This document shows positions 12,251 through 23,666 of a DNA stretch of 64,000 nucleotides, piece by piece. Every line of letters starts with the position of its first letter. The stretch's first letter is position 1. The translations under genes were made by a program, and so were the position numbers. Origin of the DNA: Falciphora oryzae (Eukaryota; Ascomycota; Sordariomycetes; Magnaporthales; Magnaporthaceae); contig JNVV01000009.1 in the NCBI GenBank assembly GCA_000733355.1, forward strand, positions 110,886 to 174,885, read 5' to 3'. The notes under the pieces are model-generated. The model ran no database searches, was not told where the DNA came from, and saw nothing but the letters and a program-made list of their open reading frames with translations.

Positions 12251-13764
12251 TGTGATGCGGGTTGCGGGGGAAAGTGATGATTATGCGGTCGACTAGTGAG
12301 GGGTGGCGATCGTGGCCCCTGACAGACTGTCGAGGGGGGTTGATCTCGACGGTTCCGCCGTCTAGTCGGAGGGGTAATCCTTTCGCGACGCGAATTGCTG
12401 TTGTCGTGCCGTCGGCGGAGCGTGCCTCGGGTGAAGGGTGCCGCTGGTGGTGACGATGCTGCGGTTGTCGGTTCAGAGAAAAAAATGCAGCTTCGGGGAC
12501 AAGGATGTGGGGACTTTTCCGGGAGACCCGCCGTAAATAGGGTGTGTTGAGGCTAAGGTCCACCGTCATTGGTGGTCCGAGCGCCAGATGCACATCCACC
12601 TCGTCGGCGGCCGAGCCAACCTTGGAAGTCCTTTGTTGGCGCTTGTTTGCTTTTCAGCTGCAAAAACATGCGAGAATGAGAGCACTCCTGGCCTGGGTTT
12701 GAAGCACATCCGTAGCCGTCGACTGAAGGAGCTGGTACGCTTCCCGGACTTGAGGGCACGAGATCTGTCCAGCAAACCTTCTCGCGGCTGTCGGCATTCT
12801 TGCCGATGCGCCCCTGAACCTGACCCTGCTGCGTGTACGTAGACTCCGCAGTCCCAACCTCTCATTGCAGCATTCAACAAGACCAAGAGATCGACAACCA
12901 CGCAAAAACTGCCCACCGCCCGGGTTTCGCACGATGCAGTGTTGCACTACTTTCAGGAACAGCCGCTGTGATTTGGTGAAGCCGCAGAAGGAGGTGCCCG
13001 GTGTCACCTAGTGCCGTGGAATAAGAACAGCTGACCATGCCCGCGCACCCAAAAGTCGGGTTCCAGTCCCCGGGAGGCGTGGGGGCGCCCGCTGCTCAAC
13101 GCTACTGGTGAGCAACTGTGCGGGAAGATGGGGGCCAGGAGACGCGGGCAGCAATTTTGGCGCTGCGTATCATATCTTGGCGCTTGATGGGTCGGAACTG
13201 GCACATCGCATCCGTAGTCTTGGTTTGTTGGTTGGGCCTTGGGCTGCCCGCAGCTCTTGGTCTCCTGAGTGTGGCGGCGATACAAAAACACGCCGGTGTG
13301 CCACTGGCTCGACCTTGGAGACAGTCCGGAGTGACATGCAATATCGATAAATCGGAATCGGCGCAACATCGACGCCTGGCCCTGCTTGTTGCGCTACCCG
13401 GTACCCTGACGGGAAGGGAAGTTGTTGCAACTGCCCACAAACATTGTGTGAATTTGCATTTATACCTGCCTTATACACCAGCAGCCTCCCGCCCTTACGT
13501 GTGCGTGCATCTGACCGACTTCGCTCCTCAGTTCTAGCGGTGAGAATCACCAATCCTCCTTGGTTGGTTCGGTAACAGCAATACCCCGACATCGACCAGT
13601 CATTCAATAAGCAGTCGTCGCTTTCTGCCACGAAGGAGTTGAGACGGGACGGGAGTACGAGCCGTGTGATGCTGGCTATGATGCCACACTCCCTGCTCTC
13701 GCGTCATCCGCCAGTGGCAGGGAGGCGCTGCGACACTGCCGCTTCGACCACCACCACCACTAAG
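12251..13764. other. Intergenic region (TIM17 / DUG2-like promoters)
   Basis: Divergent promoters of TIM17 and the DUG2-like gene. Open frames are short and mutually overlapping; none has a family signature. An open stretch in the DUG2 frame starts near 13639, so the DUG2-like protein might begin further upstream than annotated. Confidence 0.5.
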
Positions 13765-16700
13765 ATGACAGCTCCGGTAAACGGACCTGCGGGTCCGCTA
13801 CAAAAGCCGGTCGCGGTCCGCCCCCAGCTGTGTCCCAAGGACTTCGTCTGGAGGCTCGAAGGAGGCCGCAGAAGCTCGCTCGCATCCGACACGAACAGCA
13901 TCCGCGAAATGGCCGTGGCTACCGTGCAGCACGGCCCCGCCGCCGTCATCGACCGCAATCGCGAGGAGGAGAGCGATTCGGGCTGCCGCGGCTGTCGCAA
14001 GATTCGGGACGACGAAGTCTACAAGCACGCCAAGCTCAAGACGGCCAGCAATGGCTCTGCCAACAGCGTGGCCCGTCCGGATGCAGGTTCAGGTAAGCAT
14101 CACTAAGCTCCGCACCGCGACCGCCCGAATGCAGGCCATGACTCTGCGCAGAGCCTCGAGTTGGGGATGGATGGATGGGACAAGCCAAACGTCAAGTCCA
14201 CCAGCGCAAGTGGGGAGATCCCTGAAAATGGCTTGACACGCCCCTGAAGCACGTGGCAATTGAGCCTGATATGGCCACAGTTTGGAGACGCGATCGAATC
14301 GCCCCTCTGAGTAGTCGAAGGCGTGCTCCCTTGCGGTGGAGCTGCCCATTCCAGCGGCAGTTGAACTCCGCGTCCCTGCAGACAATGCCGGCCGCCATGA
14401 ATCCACCAACCTCCATACCTCGACAAGCAATTCCATAACAGCCGCTCTTTTTTGGGATCAAATACCATTCACTACCTATAGAGCGAACCAGGATTGCTAA
14501 TTACTGCATCATCCACTCCTAGGCGAAGCCGCCATGCCGCCAACGACGAGCCATGCGGCAACACGCGACGCCAAAGAACATCTGCCAGCTCCTGAGCGCA
14601 TCCACCAGCTGAAGCACGACAGCTCCGTCCTCGCCATTGCGGTCGACGACGAGTTCATTTTTGCCGGAACCCACGATGGCGAGATCCTGGCCTGGTCGCT
14701 CGACACCTTCCAGCTGGTCCACAGGATACAGGCCCACAAGCGCAGCGTGCTCTGTCTGACCCTCTCGACAGCCACCAACGCGTCCGCCGCCGCCGCCTGC
14801 GCCGAGCCCTCGCCCCCGTCCTCGCCGGCAGCAGAAGCCGCTGCTCCGGAAAAGCCACAAGCTCTGCTCTTCTCCTCCGCCGGCGACGCCATCATCAGCG
14901 TCTGGTGTCCCCGCACCCTCAAGCGCCTGTACGAGGTCTACAGCCCCCACGATGTCGGCGACGTCTTCAGCGTCGCCTACTCCCCGCAGAACGACACCGT
15001 CTACATGGGCGCCCAGAACACCACCATCCAGTGGGTCAGCCTAAACGACCCCGCCGCCCACGCGCTGCACGACTCCTCCAAACATCCCGACCGCCGCTAC
15101 CACCGCTTTTTCGACTCCAAGGCCGTGGGCGGCTCTAGCACACCGCGCCGGAGCGACCAGCGGTGGGGCCAGATCCCCCGCGCCCAGACCGTGCTCGAGA
15201 TCGACGAGGAGTCGATGCACGAGTTTGCACATTATGGCTACGTCTACTGCATGCTGATGGCGAGGGCGCCCACCGTACGCGTGGAGCCGGACGAGGACGT
15301 GCTGATTTCCGGAGGTGGCGACGGCACCATCAAGCTTTGGCGGCTTCCGCCCCGGGAGGCGGCAGCTAACGGATCTGATGAACGCGCATCGTCGGGGATC
15401 CAGGAGATCATGGTGTTGGGCATCGACGAGGGCGACTCGGTCCTGTCTCTGGCCGTTGACGGGTCCTTCCTCTATAGCGGGAGGATTAACGGTGCCATAG
15501 AGCTCTGGGACCTGGACACGAAGCAGAAGCTGCGTGTCATCAAGGCGCACCGGGCAGATGTCATGACGCTGCAGCTGCAGTGGGGGTTCTTGTGGAGCGC
15601 CGCAGCTAACGGCTCGGCAACAGTGAGTTCACTAACCCGCCTATACGTGCATCTTTTTGCTGCACCATCACCAGCTTCCCTGACTGACACTCAGATGCCA
15701 GAAACACACCACTGTTCATGACAGCTCATCCGGCCCAGACACTATCAGCCAGAAGTACCAGTGCCTCAGCCGCTGGCCCGCTCACCACGGCAAGATCCTA
15801 TCATCTGCTGTGACCTCGTACAAAGGCGAGCGTTTTTTCATAACAGGTGCCAACGACGATACTGTTTGCGTATGGCGGGTGAACGACGACGCTGCGAATG
15901 GCGCAGAAAATGCTGCCCCCGAGACCAAGGACGTCATGTTCAAGTCACTCCAGCAGTTCGTCTCGTTCAAAACCATCTCTTCCCGGCCGGAGTACGCCGA
16001 GGACTGCCGCAGAGGCGCTACCTTCATCTGCTCTCTGTTCAAGCGGCTGGGAGCCGAGGTCGAGATGCTTTCTAGCGACGACAAGCTGCACAACCCAGTG
16101 GTGTATGCCAAGTTTTCAGGTCACCTCGAGCCTGCCGAGAAGCGCAAACGGATCCTCTTCTACGGCCATTACGACGTGGTCCCAGCGGATGCCAACGAGG
16201 GCAAGTGGACAAGTGACCCGTTCACTTTGACGGGTACAAATGGCTACCTGTACGGACGCGGCGTGTCGGACAACAAAGGCCCCATCATTGCTGCGCTGTA
16301 CGCCATCACAGACCTTATGCAGGCGAAGCAGCTGCAGTCGGATGTGGTCTTTCTCATCGAAGGCGAGGAGGAGTCTGGGTCGCGAAGCTTCAAAGAGACG
16401 GTCAGGAGACACAAAGACCTGATTGGCAACGTAGACTACATCCTGCTCGCCAACAGCTACTGGCTCGACGACGAGACCCCCTGCCTGACGTATGGCCTCC
16501 GTGGTGTGCTTCACGCCACTGTCTGCGTGGATTCACGCCACCCGGACCTGCACTCGGGTGTGGACGGCTCTTACATGATGGCGGAGCCGCTCTCGGACCT
16601 TACTCTGCTTCTTGGGAAACTCAAGGGACCCGGTAATCGTGTGGCCATTCCGGGCTTCTACGAGGGCATCCTGCCGCTCTCCGCCGACGAGGAGAGGCGC

Positions 16701-17435
16701 TACGACGCCATTGCGGCGATCCTGATGCGACGCAGTCCCGAGAACGGCCCGCCTGAGCAGCTTAAGCGCAGCCTGATGGCGCGGTGGCGCGAGCCCAACC
16801 TGACAATCCACCGCTACAAGGTGTCGGGCCCGGACGGCAGTCTGGTCAGCAGCCACGCGAGCGCCAACATCTCGCTCAGGCTCGTGCCCGGGCAGGAGGT
16901 GGACGCGGTTACGGCGGCGCTCAGGCAGTTCCTCGAGGGCGAGTTCAAGGCCAGCGAGAGCGACAACGCGCTCAGCATCCGCATCGACAACCAGGCCGAG
17001 CCGTGGCTGGGCGACCCCGCGAACGAGATCTTCCGCACCCTGGAGCGCGCCGTGGTCCAGGCCTGGGGGCTAGACGCGTCTAGCGAGGATGAGGACGAGA
17101 GCAAGGAGAATGGCGCAGCTGAGGCGGGGAGCGAGGAGAATGGCGCGGGCCATGCGGGCGGCGAGGGGCAACAGGAGCAGCAGCCAGAGAAGACCCAGGA
17201 GGCCCCTCCCAAGACGGCCGAGCAGCAAGCACCCAAGAGCAAGAAGCCACTCTATATCAGGGAGGGTGGGTCCATCCCAGCTATTAGGTTTTTGGAGAAG
17301 GAGTTCGGGGCACCCGCCGCCCACCTCCCCTGCGGCCAGGCCAGCGACGGCGCCCATTTGTTCAACGAGCGACTCCGGGTGCTGAATCTGCTGAAGAGCC
17401 GGGAGATCTTTGGCGAGGTGTTCCGGAGCCTGTGA
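13765..17435 (+). CDS. DUG2: DUG2-like WD40/M20 peptidase (glutathione degradation)
   Basis: Yeast Dug2 pairs with Dug3 in cytosolic cleavage of the gamma-glutamyl bond of glutathione (known). Exons 13765-14092, 14523-15622, 15702-17435 give 1053 aa. The N-terminal half has WD40-type repeats (HDGEILAWSLDTF, GDGTIKLWRLP, INGAIELWDLDT, ANDDTVCVWRV). The C-terminal half is an M20 metallopeptidase: FYGHYDVVPA (metal His/Asp), GRGVSDNKGP and the catalytic glutamates in IEGEEESGS. A Glu/Gln-rich insert (17085-17240) interrupts the last part of the peptidase domain. The first intron is 430 nt, long for this genome, and the start is the least certain point because in-frame ATGs also occur at about 13669-13680. 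The WD40-M20 fusion makes Dug2 the best family match. Confidence 0.88.
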
Positions 17436-18135
17436 AGCCTCTTGGCCTCAAAATTATTGCGATGGATGGATGCCTTCGTTATGAGATCATGACTCTAGCC
17501 CTCATTGTTATCTAGGTTGGCGTTTAGACTAACTCGATAGACCAAACTGCACAAGTAGAGAATAGATACCCAAGGTACGTCTACGTGCACTATAAACCGC
17601 GAACCTTCCTACATAGGCACCCCTTCTTTATATCATCAAGCCTGCGCCCGGCTCCAGGAGCCCGTTGTGTTTTGCGGCTAGCCCATTGGCGAATGTACGG
17701 CCATAGATTCGTGAGACAGCCATGGCTTGCCCTGGTCCGAGCAGCGCGCATCGGTAACGGAAGGCCGACCGACACGTTGCCGAGCAGGCTATCACCACTC
17801 CGGTGGGGAAATAGCCTCTCGGGGCATCCCAACGACAAGCGCATCATCACAAAAGTCAGCCCGCAGATAGCCTCCATTTTGAGAGCGCCCAGTCAATTAT
17901 ATGTCCCAACTGGCCTGGATCCGCATTGATCAGACTTCGCGCCGCCCGCGTGCTCATGTGTCGAGCGCACGCAAAAAAGGAGACCTCTGGAGATAACTTT
18001 TAACCAACGACCCCGCGCACCGCAAGATCGACGCGGGGTGCCAGGATTCCGGATATTTATATCCCCGGCCAGGCTTCTTCGAAATCCAAAGCCCAGATCG
18101 TACCGGACAGTAACATGAATGGATAATTCGCAGTC
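17436..18135. other. Intergenic region
   Basis: No gene. GATATTTATATCC near 18049-18061 is a TATA-like signal 75 bp before the decayed F-box-like gene. Confidence 0.45.
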
Positions 18136-19914
18136 ATGGACAGATTACCTGCTGAGATTTTGAGCCAGACTGCTTCCCACTTCCCCAGCCCCTCGCGCAG
18201 ACGACAGTGGGAAACCCTCAGGTCTGTCCGGCCTGCGCTAGAAGGTTTGCCACTTCGGCCAAAACTTGCCTGTGTGTCCCGAAAATGGTAGCGCACCATC
18301 GAGATCCTCACCTTCGCCGATACCAACATTGAAGGCACGGAGCTGGCCGAGTTCGAAGCCATCATGTCGGGCAAGCACGCCGCCCACCGGCGCGCAGCTC
18401 TCAAGTCCCTGCGCTTCGGCGTCGAGATTCCCTCACTGGGCGAGGATGAGCGCACAATGTTTTACGAGACGTCCTCGCACCGCGCAGCCAACGACGCCGC
18501 CGCTACCTTCGCCATGGCGGCTCTGCTTCGCTTCCTATCCAGGTTGGAGCCACGACCGGCTAACGAAAAGGGCTTGTCGCTCCGTGTCCACATGTACTCT
18601 CTCGACTTAAAAAAGTGGCATAGGATGCATGTGGCGCTCGTCACAGGAAGAGGCTTGGCAGCAGGCTCGTCCTGAGAAGCAACACAGCCTGTCCTACGTT
18701 CGCCTTGACGGCCTGCCAGCGCTCGACGTCCCCTGCGTTGGCGAGCTCACGGTTCTGGGAAATGTAGACTGGGATGACCAACGGCAGTTCCACCCGGCTG
18801 CCCTGGCCTACCTCACCAACATGTTCCCACGCCTGCGGAGGGTTCGCTGGGCCTATGGCGAGGTCGACCCCATGTACCACTCGTTGCGGCGCAAGATCCG
18901 TCGCGAGTTTTGCGAAGCTCTGAATGCCTTAGGAGGCCTGCGGGCGCCAGTCGAGTGTTTGAGCATCCACGAGGGCGGGCCGCAGCAATACCACAATGAA
19001 AAGCTGCTGGACACCACCGACGGCACGGGTGTTGGCGGCTTGTGCGCCGCGGTTAACAACTTTGTCGCACGCTCGAAGATTGACCTGTTCGATTACTACG
19101 GCCGTGTCGACCCACAGCTTTTTTGGCCAACAACGACAGCGGCCACCAACACGACCACCACCACCACGACCGTGGACCAGGGGGGTCACAAGTCGGACCC
19201 GCCCTCATGGGGCTCGGTTCGCGGCCTCAGTGTCTTTTTCGACGCCGCCAGTCCGTCAGGCCGCTGGTACTTCAACTGGGAGGCACCGGACGGCTCCGAC
19301 CCCGACTCCTACGAACCATCTAACAAGCCGCTGCCCGTGGGTCTCATCGGGCCTAGACCACCGGGGTACGAGGACTAGGAATTGTTCAGCCAACCACCAG
19401 TCCCGGCGTCTAGCAGAGCCGAGAATGAGCATCCTCAAGTGCTGTCGGGTCACGGAGGAGGTGGGGGAGAAGGCGGCGGCGGCGGCGACGGGGAGCCCGT
19501 GAATGGCCGCGACCCTATGAACACCGAGGATGCCCCCGCCTTTGACTCGACTCCTATAGGGTCACCGCGCACCCGAGCTCGGGTCTACGACGATGACTAT
19601 GAGCTCCGCACAGCCCCAACGACAACCTCTTGAACCCGCTACTAGCGTCGTTTGCAAAGTGCCTTGCGCACATGGATAGCCTGCAGAGAGCCAGGCTGAG
19701 CCCGACTATCACGTGGGATGAGGACTGGGTTGTGCATTACGTTGCGGCAGAGATACCGTCCGTGTGGGATGAATGCACCTCGGTGCCGTTTTCCTGTCCT
19801 CGCGTGTTCTTCAAAACAGGGGACTGGCGGCCATCAAGCGAGGTGGTGCGCCTGCTCAGGAGCATCCGTCCGGGCTGCGAGGTAGTGTTCCTTCCCGAAT
19901 CCGTATGGTGGTAA
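18136..19914 (+). pseudogene. Decayed F-box-like protein gene
   Basis: The start MDRLPAEILSQTASHFPSPS has the layout of a fungal F-box N-terminus, and the remaining translation (alternating hydrophobic segments, RLDGLPALDVPCVGELTV, FPRLRRVRW, SFAKCLAHMDSLQRARL) resembles the large F-box/LRR-like proteins common in Sordariomycetes. The frame is broken four times: TAG at 18289-18291, a shift at the A-run 18609-18614, TAG at 19376-19378, and a shift at the C-run 19614-19617. Both TAG codons could come from CAG by a C-to-T change. The two shifts are each cured by a one-base change in a homopolymer run. The family is inferred from sequence style, without a database comparison. No function is expected if the two stops are real. 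Confidence 0.6.
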
Positions 19915-19999
19915 GCTCCATGCGCCGGGTAAATGCCATAAGACGTGGACTGTATTGGGAGATTCTCTCTGCGAAACGCTATTGTGATTTTTTTGGGCT

Positions 20000-20653
20000 T
20001 CAAGCCCCATACTTCTCCCATCCTGCAGCTTTCACCACGGCCTCCTGCAGCGCTCCTTCGAGCTCCCGGGCCACCGCGTCTACTTCGGCCATGCCAAACT
20101 GGCCCCAGACGCTGGTCGGCGCGTCAAACTCGAACCGGACTTCACGGCTAGCATCCGGCGAGGGGCCCTTGTCCCCGCCCTCCTCCAGCAGCAGCACCCG
20201 CCACGGTGCGTACAGCGCGCCGCCCACGACGTGCCGCGCGACCCGCGACGCCGTCAGCGGGTTCTCGACGTCGTACCCCAGCGCGCGGCGGCCCCGCCGC
20301 CCCGGCTGCCCGGTGATCAGCAGCAGGGCGCCAAAGTCGCGCGGCGGGTCCGTGAAGCTCGACAGCGGCGGCAGGGCCTCGAGCGCGGCGCGGGCGCCGG
20401 CCAGGTCGCCGGCGCGGAAGAGGTCGCTGTACGTCCAATTGAGCGGGGGCAGGGTCGCTTCCCAGGCGGCGCGGGTGGCGTTGAAGGAGAGGCGCGAGGG
20501 GATGGTGATTTTTCTTGGCTTGAATATGGTGCTGCTGCTGTCACTGCCGTGGGGATGGTGGAGGGAGGATGGCGGTGGCGGCGCGGCGAGGATGAGTGGA
20601 AACGAGATGGACATGGACAGAGCCATGGAGGCGAGAAGGGCTGTCACCTTCAT
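20000..20653 (-). CDS. Secreted DUF302-like protein
   Basis: 217 aa in one exon. Residues 1-24 form a hydrophobic signal peptide ending at LAAP. The mature part contains YDVENPLTASRVARH, GALYAPWRVLLLEEG and FDAPTSVWGQFGMAEVDAVA, an arrangement that matches what I know of DUF302 proteins (..NPL..RH..LYAPLRVLVYE..YD.PSS.FGQFG..). Biochemical role of the domain is unknown. It is convergent with the decayed F-box-like gene. No cysteine pattern or anchor is seen, so a soluble secreted protein is inferred. The domain name is from memory of the motif and should be confirmed by profile search. Confidence 0.65.
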   Translation of the reverse strand: MKVTALLASMALSMSISFPLILAAPPPPSSLHHPHGSDSSSTIFKPRKITIPSRLSFNATRAAWEATLPPLNWTYSDLFRAGDLAGARAALEALPPLSSFTDPPRDFGALLLITGQPGRRGRRALGYDVENPLTASRVARHVVGGALYAPWRVLLLEEGGDKGPSPDASREVRFEFDAPTSVWGQFGMAEVDAVARELEGALQEAVVKAAGWEKYGA

Positions 20654-21409
20654 TTTTGCTTTTTATGTCCTGGGCGTGTTTATGGATAGGGAGAGGCACA
20701 AGTGTGTAAACCACTAGGATATGTAATTTGTATTTTGGGTTGCTTGGATTGTCGACGGGTTGGCGTTTTATTCCTGCATTCTGGGCGTTAGCACATGGCC
20801 GCACCTCAGTTTTCCCTTCTTTCATACTGATGAGGCCAAGGGCAGAATCCTTTATTATTAATCCAAAATAAGGGTCGATTCTTCGCAAAGAAAGGTGTCT
20901 GTTTATTGATCCGATGCGAGCTCGGGATTTGAGGATTCCCGAAAAGTGAGCTCCGATACTACCAGGCAGCGCCCTGCATTGCCAACCTGCATTGGCCAGG
21001 AACTAATGCAGTTGGTTGTGAGTGATAGAGGCAGCCCTGAGTGCCACCCACCAATCGTGAATGCAGGCTGTGGCAGGTCATGCGATGCGATGGATGCATA
21101 GTGGGACGAAGGAAGGACGGGGTAATTGTCGGGGGGAGGGAACAAGGGCCGATGCCGTCCATAGCCAGATGCGAGCAGAACAGATGTGACTCGGGAGCGA
21201 TCTTGACGGAGTTTCCCTCGCCGACAGATCACCCCTGAAATGTTATTTATTGGACAAGAGTCCCCTTGTGTCTACGCCGACCTCCGCATCACGAAACGGA
21301 GCGCCCTGACCTCTTGGCGGATTGTTTCTTCTCCTTAGAATTATGGATTACTGAAGTCCCAAATATGCCACCTAGAAAAGTTACTTACACCAGGAACAAA
21401 GCAGCCAAT
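20654..21409. other. Intergenic region
   Basis: Between two minus-strand genes; holds the promoter of the DUF302-like gene. Moderately AT-richer than neighbours near 20700-20890. No gene recognised. Confidence 0.5.
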
Positions 21410-23666
21410 CTACCAAAGCGCAAATACGAGAACCGCAAAAGGCACCGTGGCGGCCAATAGCATGGCCGGCGCCAGGTTCGACGGGCCGCCGTTTGAGGGA
21501 GGCCGTGGTCCAATACCGCCGGTTGGACGGGTAGAGCCTGTCGTCGACGTCGTCCTCGGGCGGGGTGCCCTCGTGGTGGTTGGAGGGATGTCGTCGCGCG
21601 TCGGGAGCACGAGTGCCTGCGCCTCCGTCCTGCGGGGAGGGAGCGTGATGGTTGTGGATGGCAGCGTGATCACGCTGTCGCCGAGAGCTGTTTGTTGGAA
21701 AACGCAAAACCAGTTTAGTTAGCATCTTCTTGATTGAGCTCATGCGGCGAGGGGAGTATGGGCCGGGGATTGCTCACCTGACTGTCGCAGAGAGTTGATG
21801 ATGTCCTCGGGAAGCACACCGGACTCGAGAGGTAGAAGGACGCTGTTGAAGATCTCCTGGAGCACGTCCGGGTCATCGTCGAAATCCTGGTTGCTTCCTG
21901 AGCCACCGCCGGAGCCACCTCCTGATCCGCTGCCGCCGCCGTTGCTGGTGCCATTGCCGGAGCCGCTGCCCGAGCCGCTACCAGAACCGCCCCCACCTCC
22001 GGAACCGCCCCCTCCTCCGCCAGAACCACCGCCCCCTGAGCCACCACCACCGCCTCCTGAGCCATCACCACCACCACCTCCAGAACCGTCTCCTCCACCC
22101 CCAGACCCTCCACCTCCAGATCCACCACCGCCGCCTCCCGAACCTCCTCCTCCGCCTCCGCCGCCTGTCGTAGTCGAGGTAGACGAAGTGGAGGTGGACG
22201 TGGTAGAGGTGGTCGTGGATGTGGTAATCGTCGGCGAGGTCGTCGTCGACGTAGTATCAGTAGGGGTTGTCGTCGTGGTATCGCTGGTCGTTGTATCCGA
22301 CGTCGTCGTGTCCGAGGTAGTAGTGGTCTGCGTGGTCTCCGTTGTTGTCGGATCCTGCACTGGAGGGTCGGTCGGTCCAGGCGGTGTTGTGGTGGCTATC
22401 GGCCAAGGTATAGTTAGCACCGTAGACGCCACTTGGCTGTGACAGTTGCAATGGGGCCGGGAGGTTCTCGTACGCTCGTCTACGGGCGGCTCCAACGTTG
22501 GGTCATCATCGCCGGCAGCCCCACCGCCGTTTGGAACACCAGCGGGAGGTCTACCTGGCTCAGACCGGGTTGGTGAGGGCACTGGATTTGTGAGGGAGCG
22601 GTCAGTTCCGGTTAGATCGGGAGAACAGCGGCCCCGAGCATGTGGCCGGGGCCCAATGGGCAGACATACCGTCAACACCTAGGCCCGTCGAGACTGTGAC
22701 AACCTCGGATACGGTAGCCCACACAACAATCCCAAGGTCGACGCCTGGGGCAGCGGGCGGCGCATTCTTGGCCCCGACGCAGTCCCAGAAGCCGGCCTGG
22801 TCCGGGAACCGCTCGCGATAGCGGGTGTAGTACTGAGGGTCGGCAATGTCGAGCGCCTGAGGAACTGGCCTATATTTGAAGTCACCGTCGGCGGGCGCGT
22901 TGGCAGGGGCTGCGAGGGCTAGCAGCGGGAGGGAGACGGCTTGTCCTCCTGGGGAGGCGGTGACGCAGCTTGGCTCTCCCTCCGATTGACGGGTTTGCCA
23001 AACACCATCAAACACCAACTTCTCTGGCCATTGCAAATAGGGAGTTGGATAGGTCCTGATAGAGTGTCAGCGGGGAGGACATGGGAGATTTGCGGTGTGT
23101 AGAATTTTCTGGCAACGGAATCGGGTGCTTCGAGTCACAAAAAAACAAACAAGGGAACCGAGCACTCACATAACGACCTCTGTCGGCTGCCCATCTTTGA
23201 CAGCGTGTACAGTGTAGACCTGGGCGCCCTGCTCGTTCGTCGGCGGCCGTGTGACCCCTTCGGGTGGCGCCGAGGTGACGGTCGTCAACGTGGTAGAACC
23301 CGACCCGGCGTCGATAATGGTGAGCACCTTGACGGCCGTAAACACGGATTTCACAGGCGCCTCCCGCCACGCATAAACAAATGGCGCGGCGCCCTGGAGC
23401 GAGCACGCTGTTGGGCAAACATCGGTCGCCACCTTCGCTGCTGGCGCAACTCCTAACGGTGCCGGCTCGGAGTCGCTTGTTGCATTAAGGAGGTCTCTCA
23501 CTGTTGCGAGCCGGATTCCTGTTAGTTATATTCCACTTTTATCGAGGTATTGAGAGGTGATAGGGGTTGTTGTTGCCACTGTGAGAAGTATCGAACCATT
23601 CACGGCCTCGGAACTAACTGCTCCAATCACCAGAGCCCAATGAAGTGGGCTCCTAACGGCGAGCAT
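21410..23666 (-). CDS. GPI-anchored Thr-rich and Gly/Ser-repeat cell-wall protein
   Basis: Not assigned to a named family. Supported minus-strand exons: open from about 23520 to 23170, then 23055-22670, 22581-21778 and 21687-21410, all joining in phase with consensus donors (GTGAGT, GTATGT, GTGAGC). Order of parts: a Cys-containing N-terminal module (DVCPTACSLQG), a Trp/Tyr-rich region with EKLVFDGVWQT and FWDCVGAK, a Thr-rich mucin-like tract, about 90 residues of Gly/Ser repeats, an acidic helix-like segment, a Pro/Thr stalk, and a C-terminal hydrophobic tail after NGGPSN typical of a GPI signal. The first exon is unresolved: a signal-peptide-like frame begins at ATG 23666 (MLAVRSPLHWALVIGAVSS), but no strong donor in the right phase joins it. 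Wall or surface location is inferred. Confidence 0.75.
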
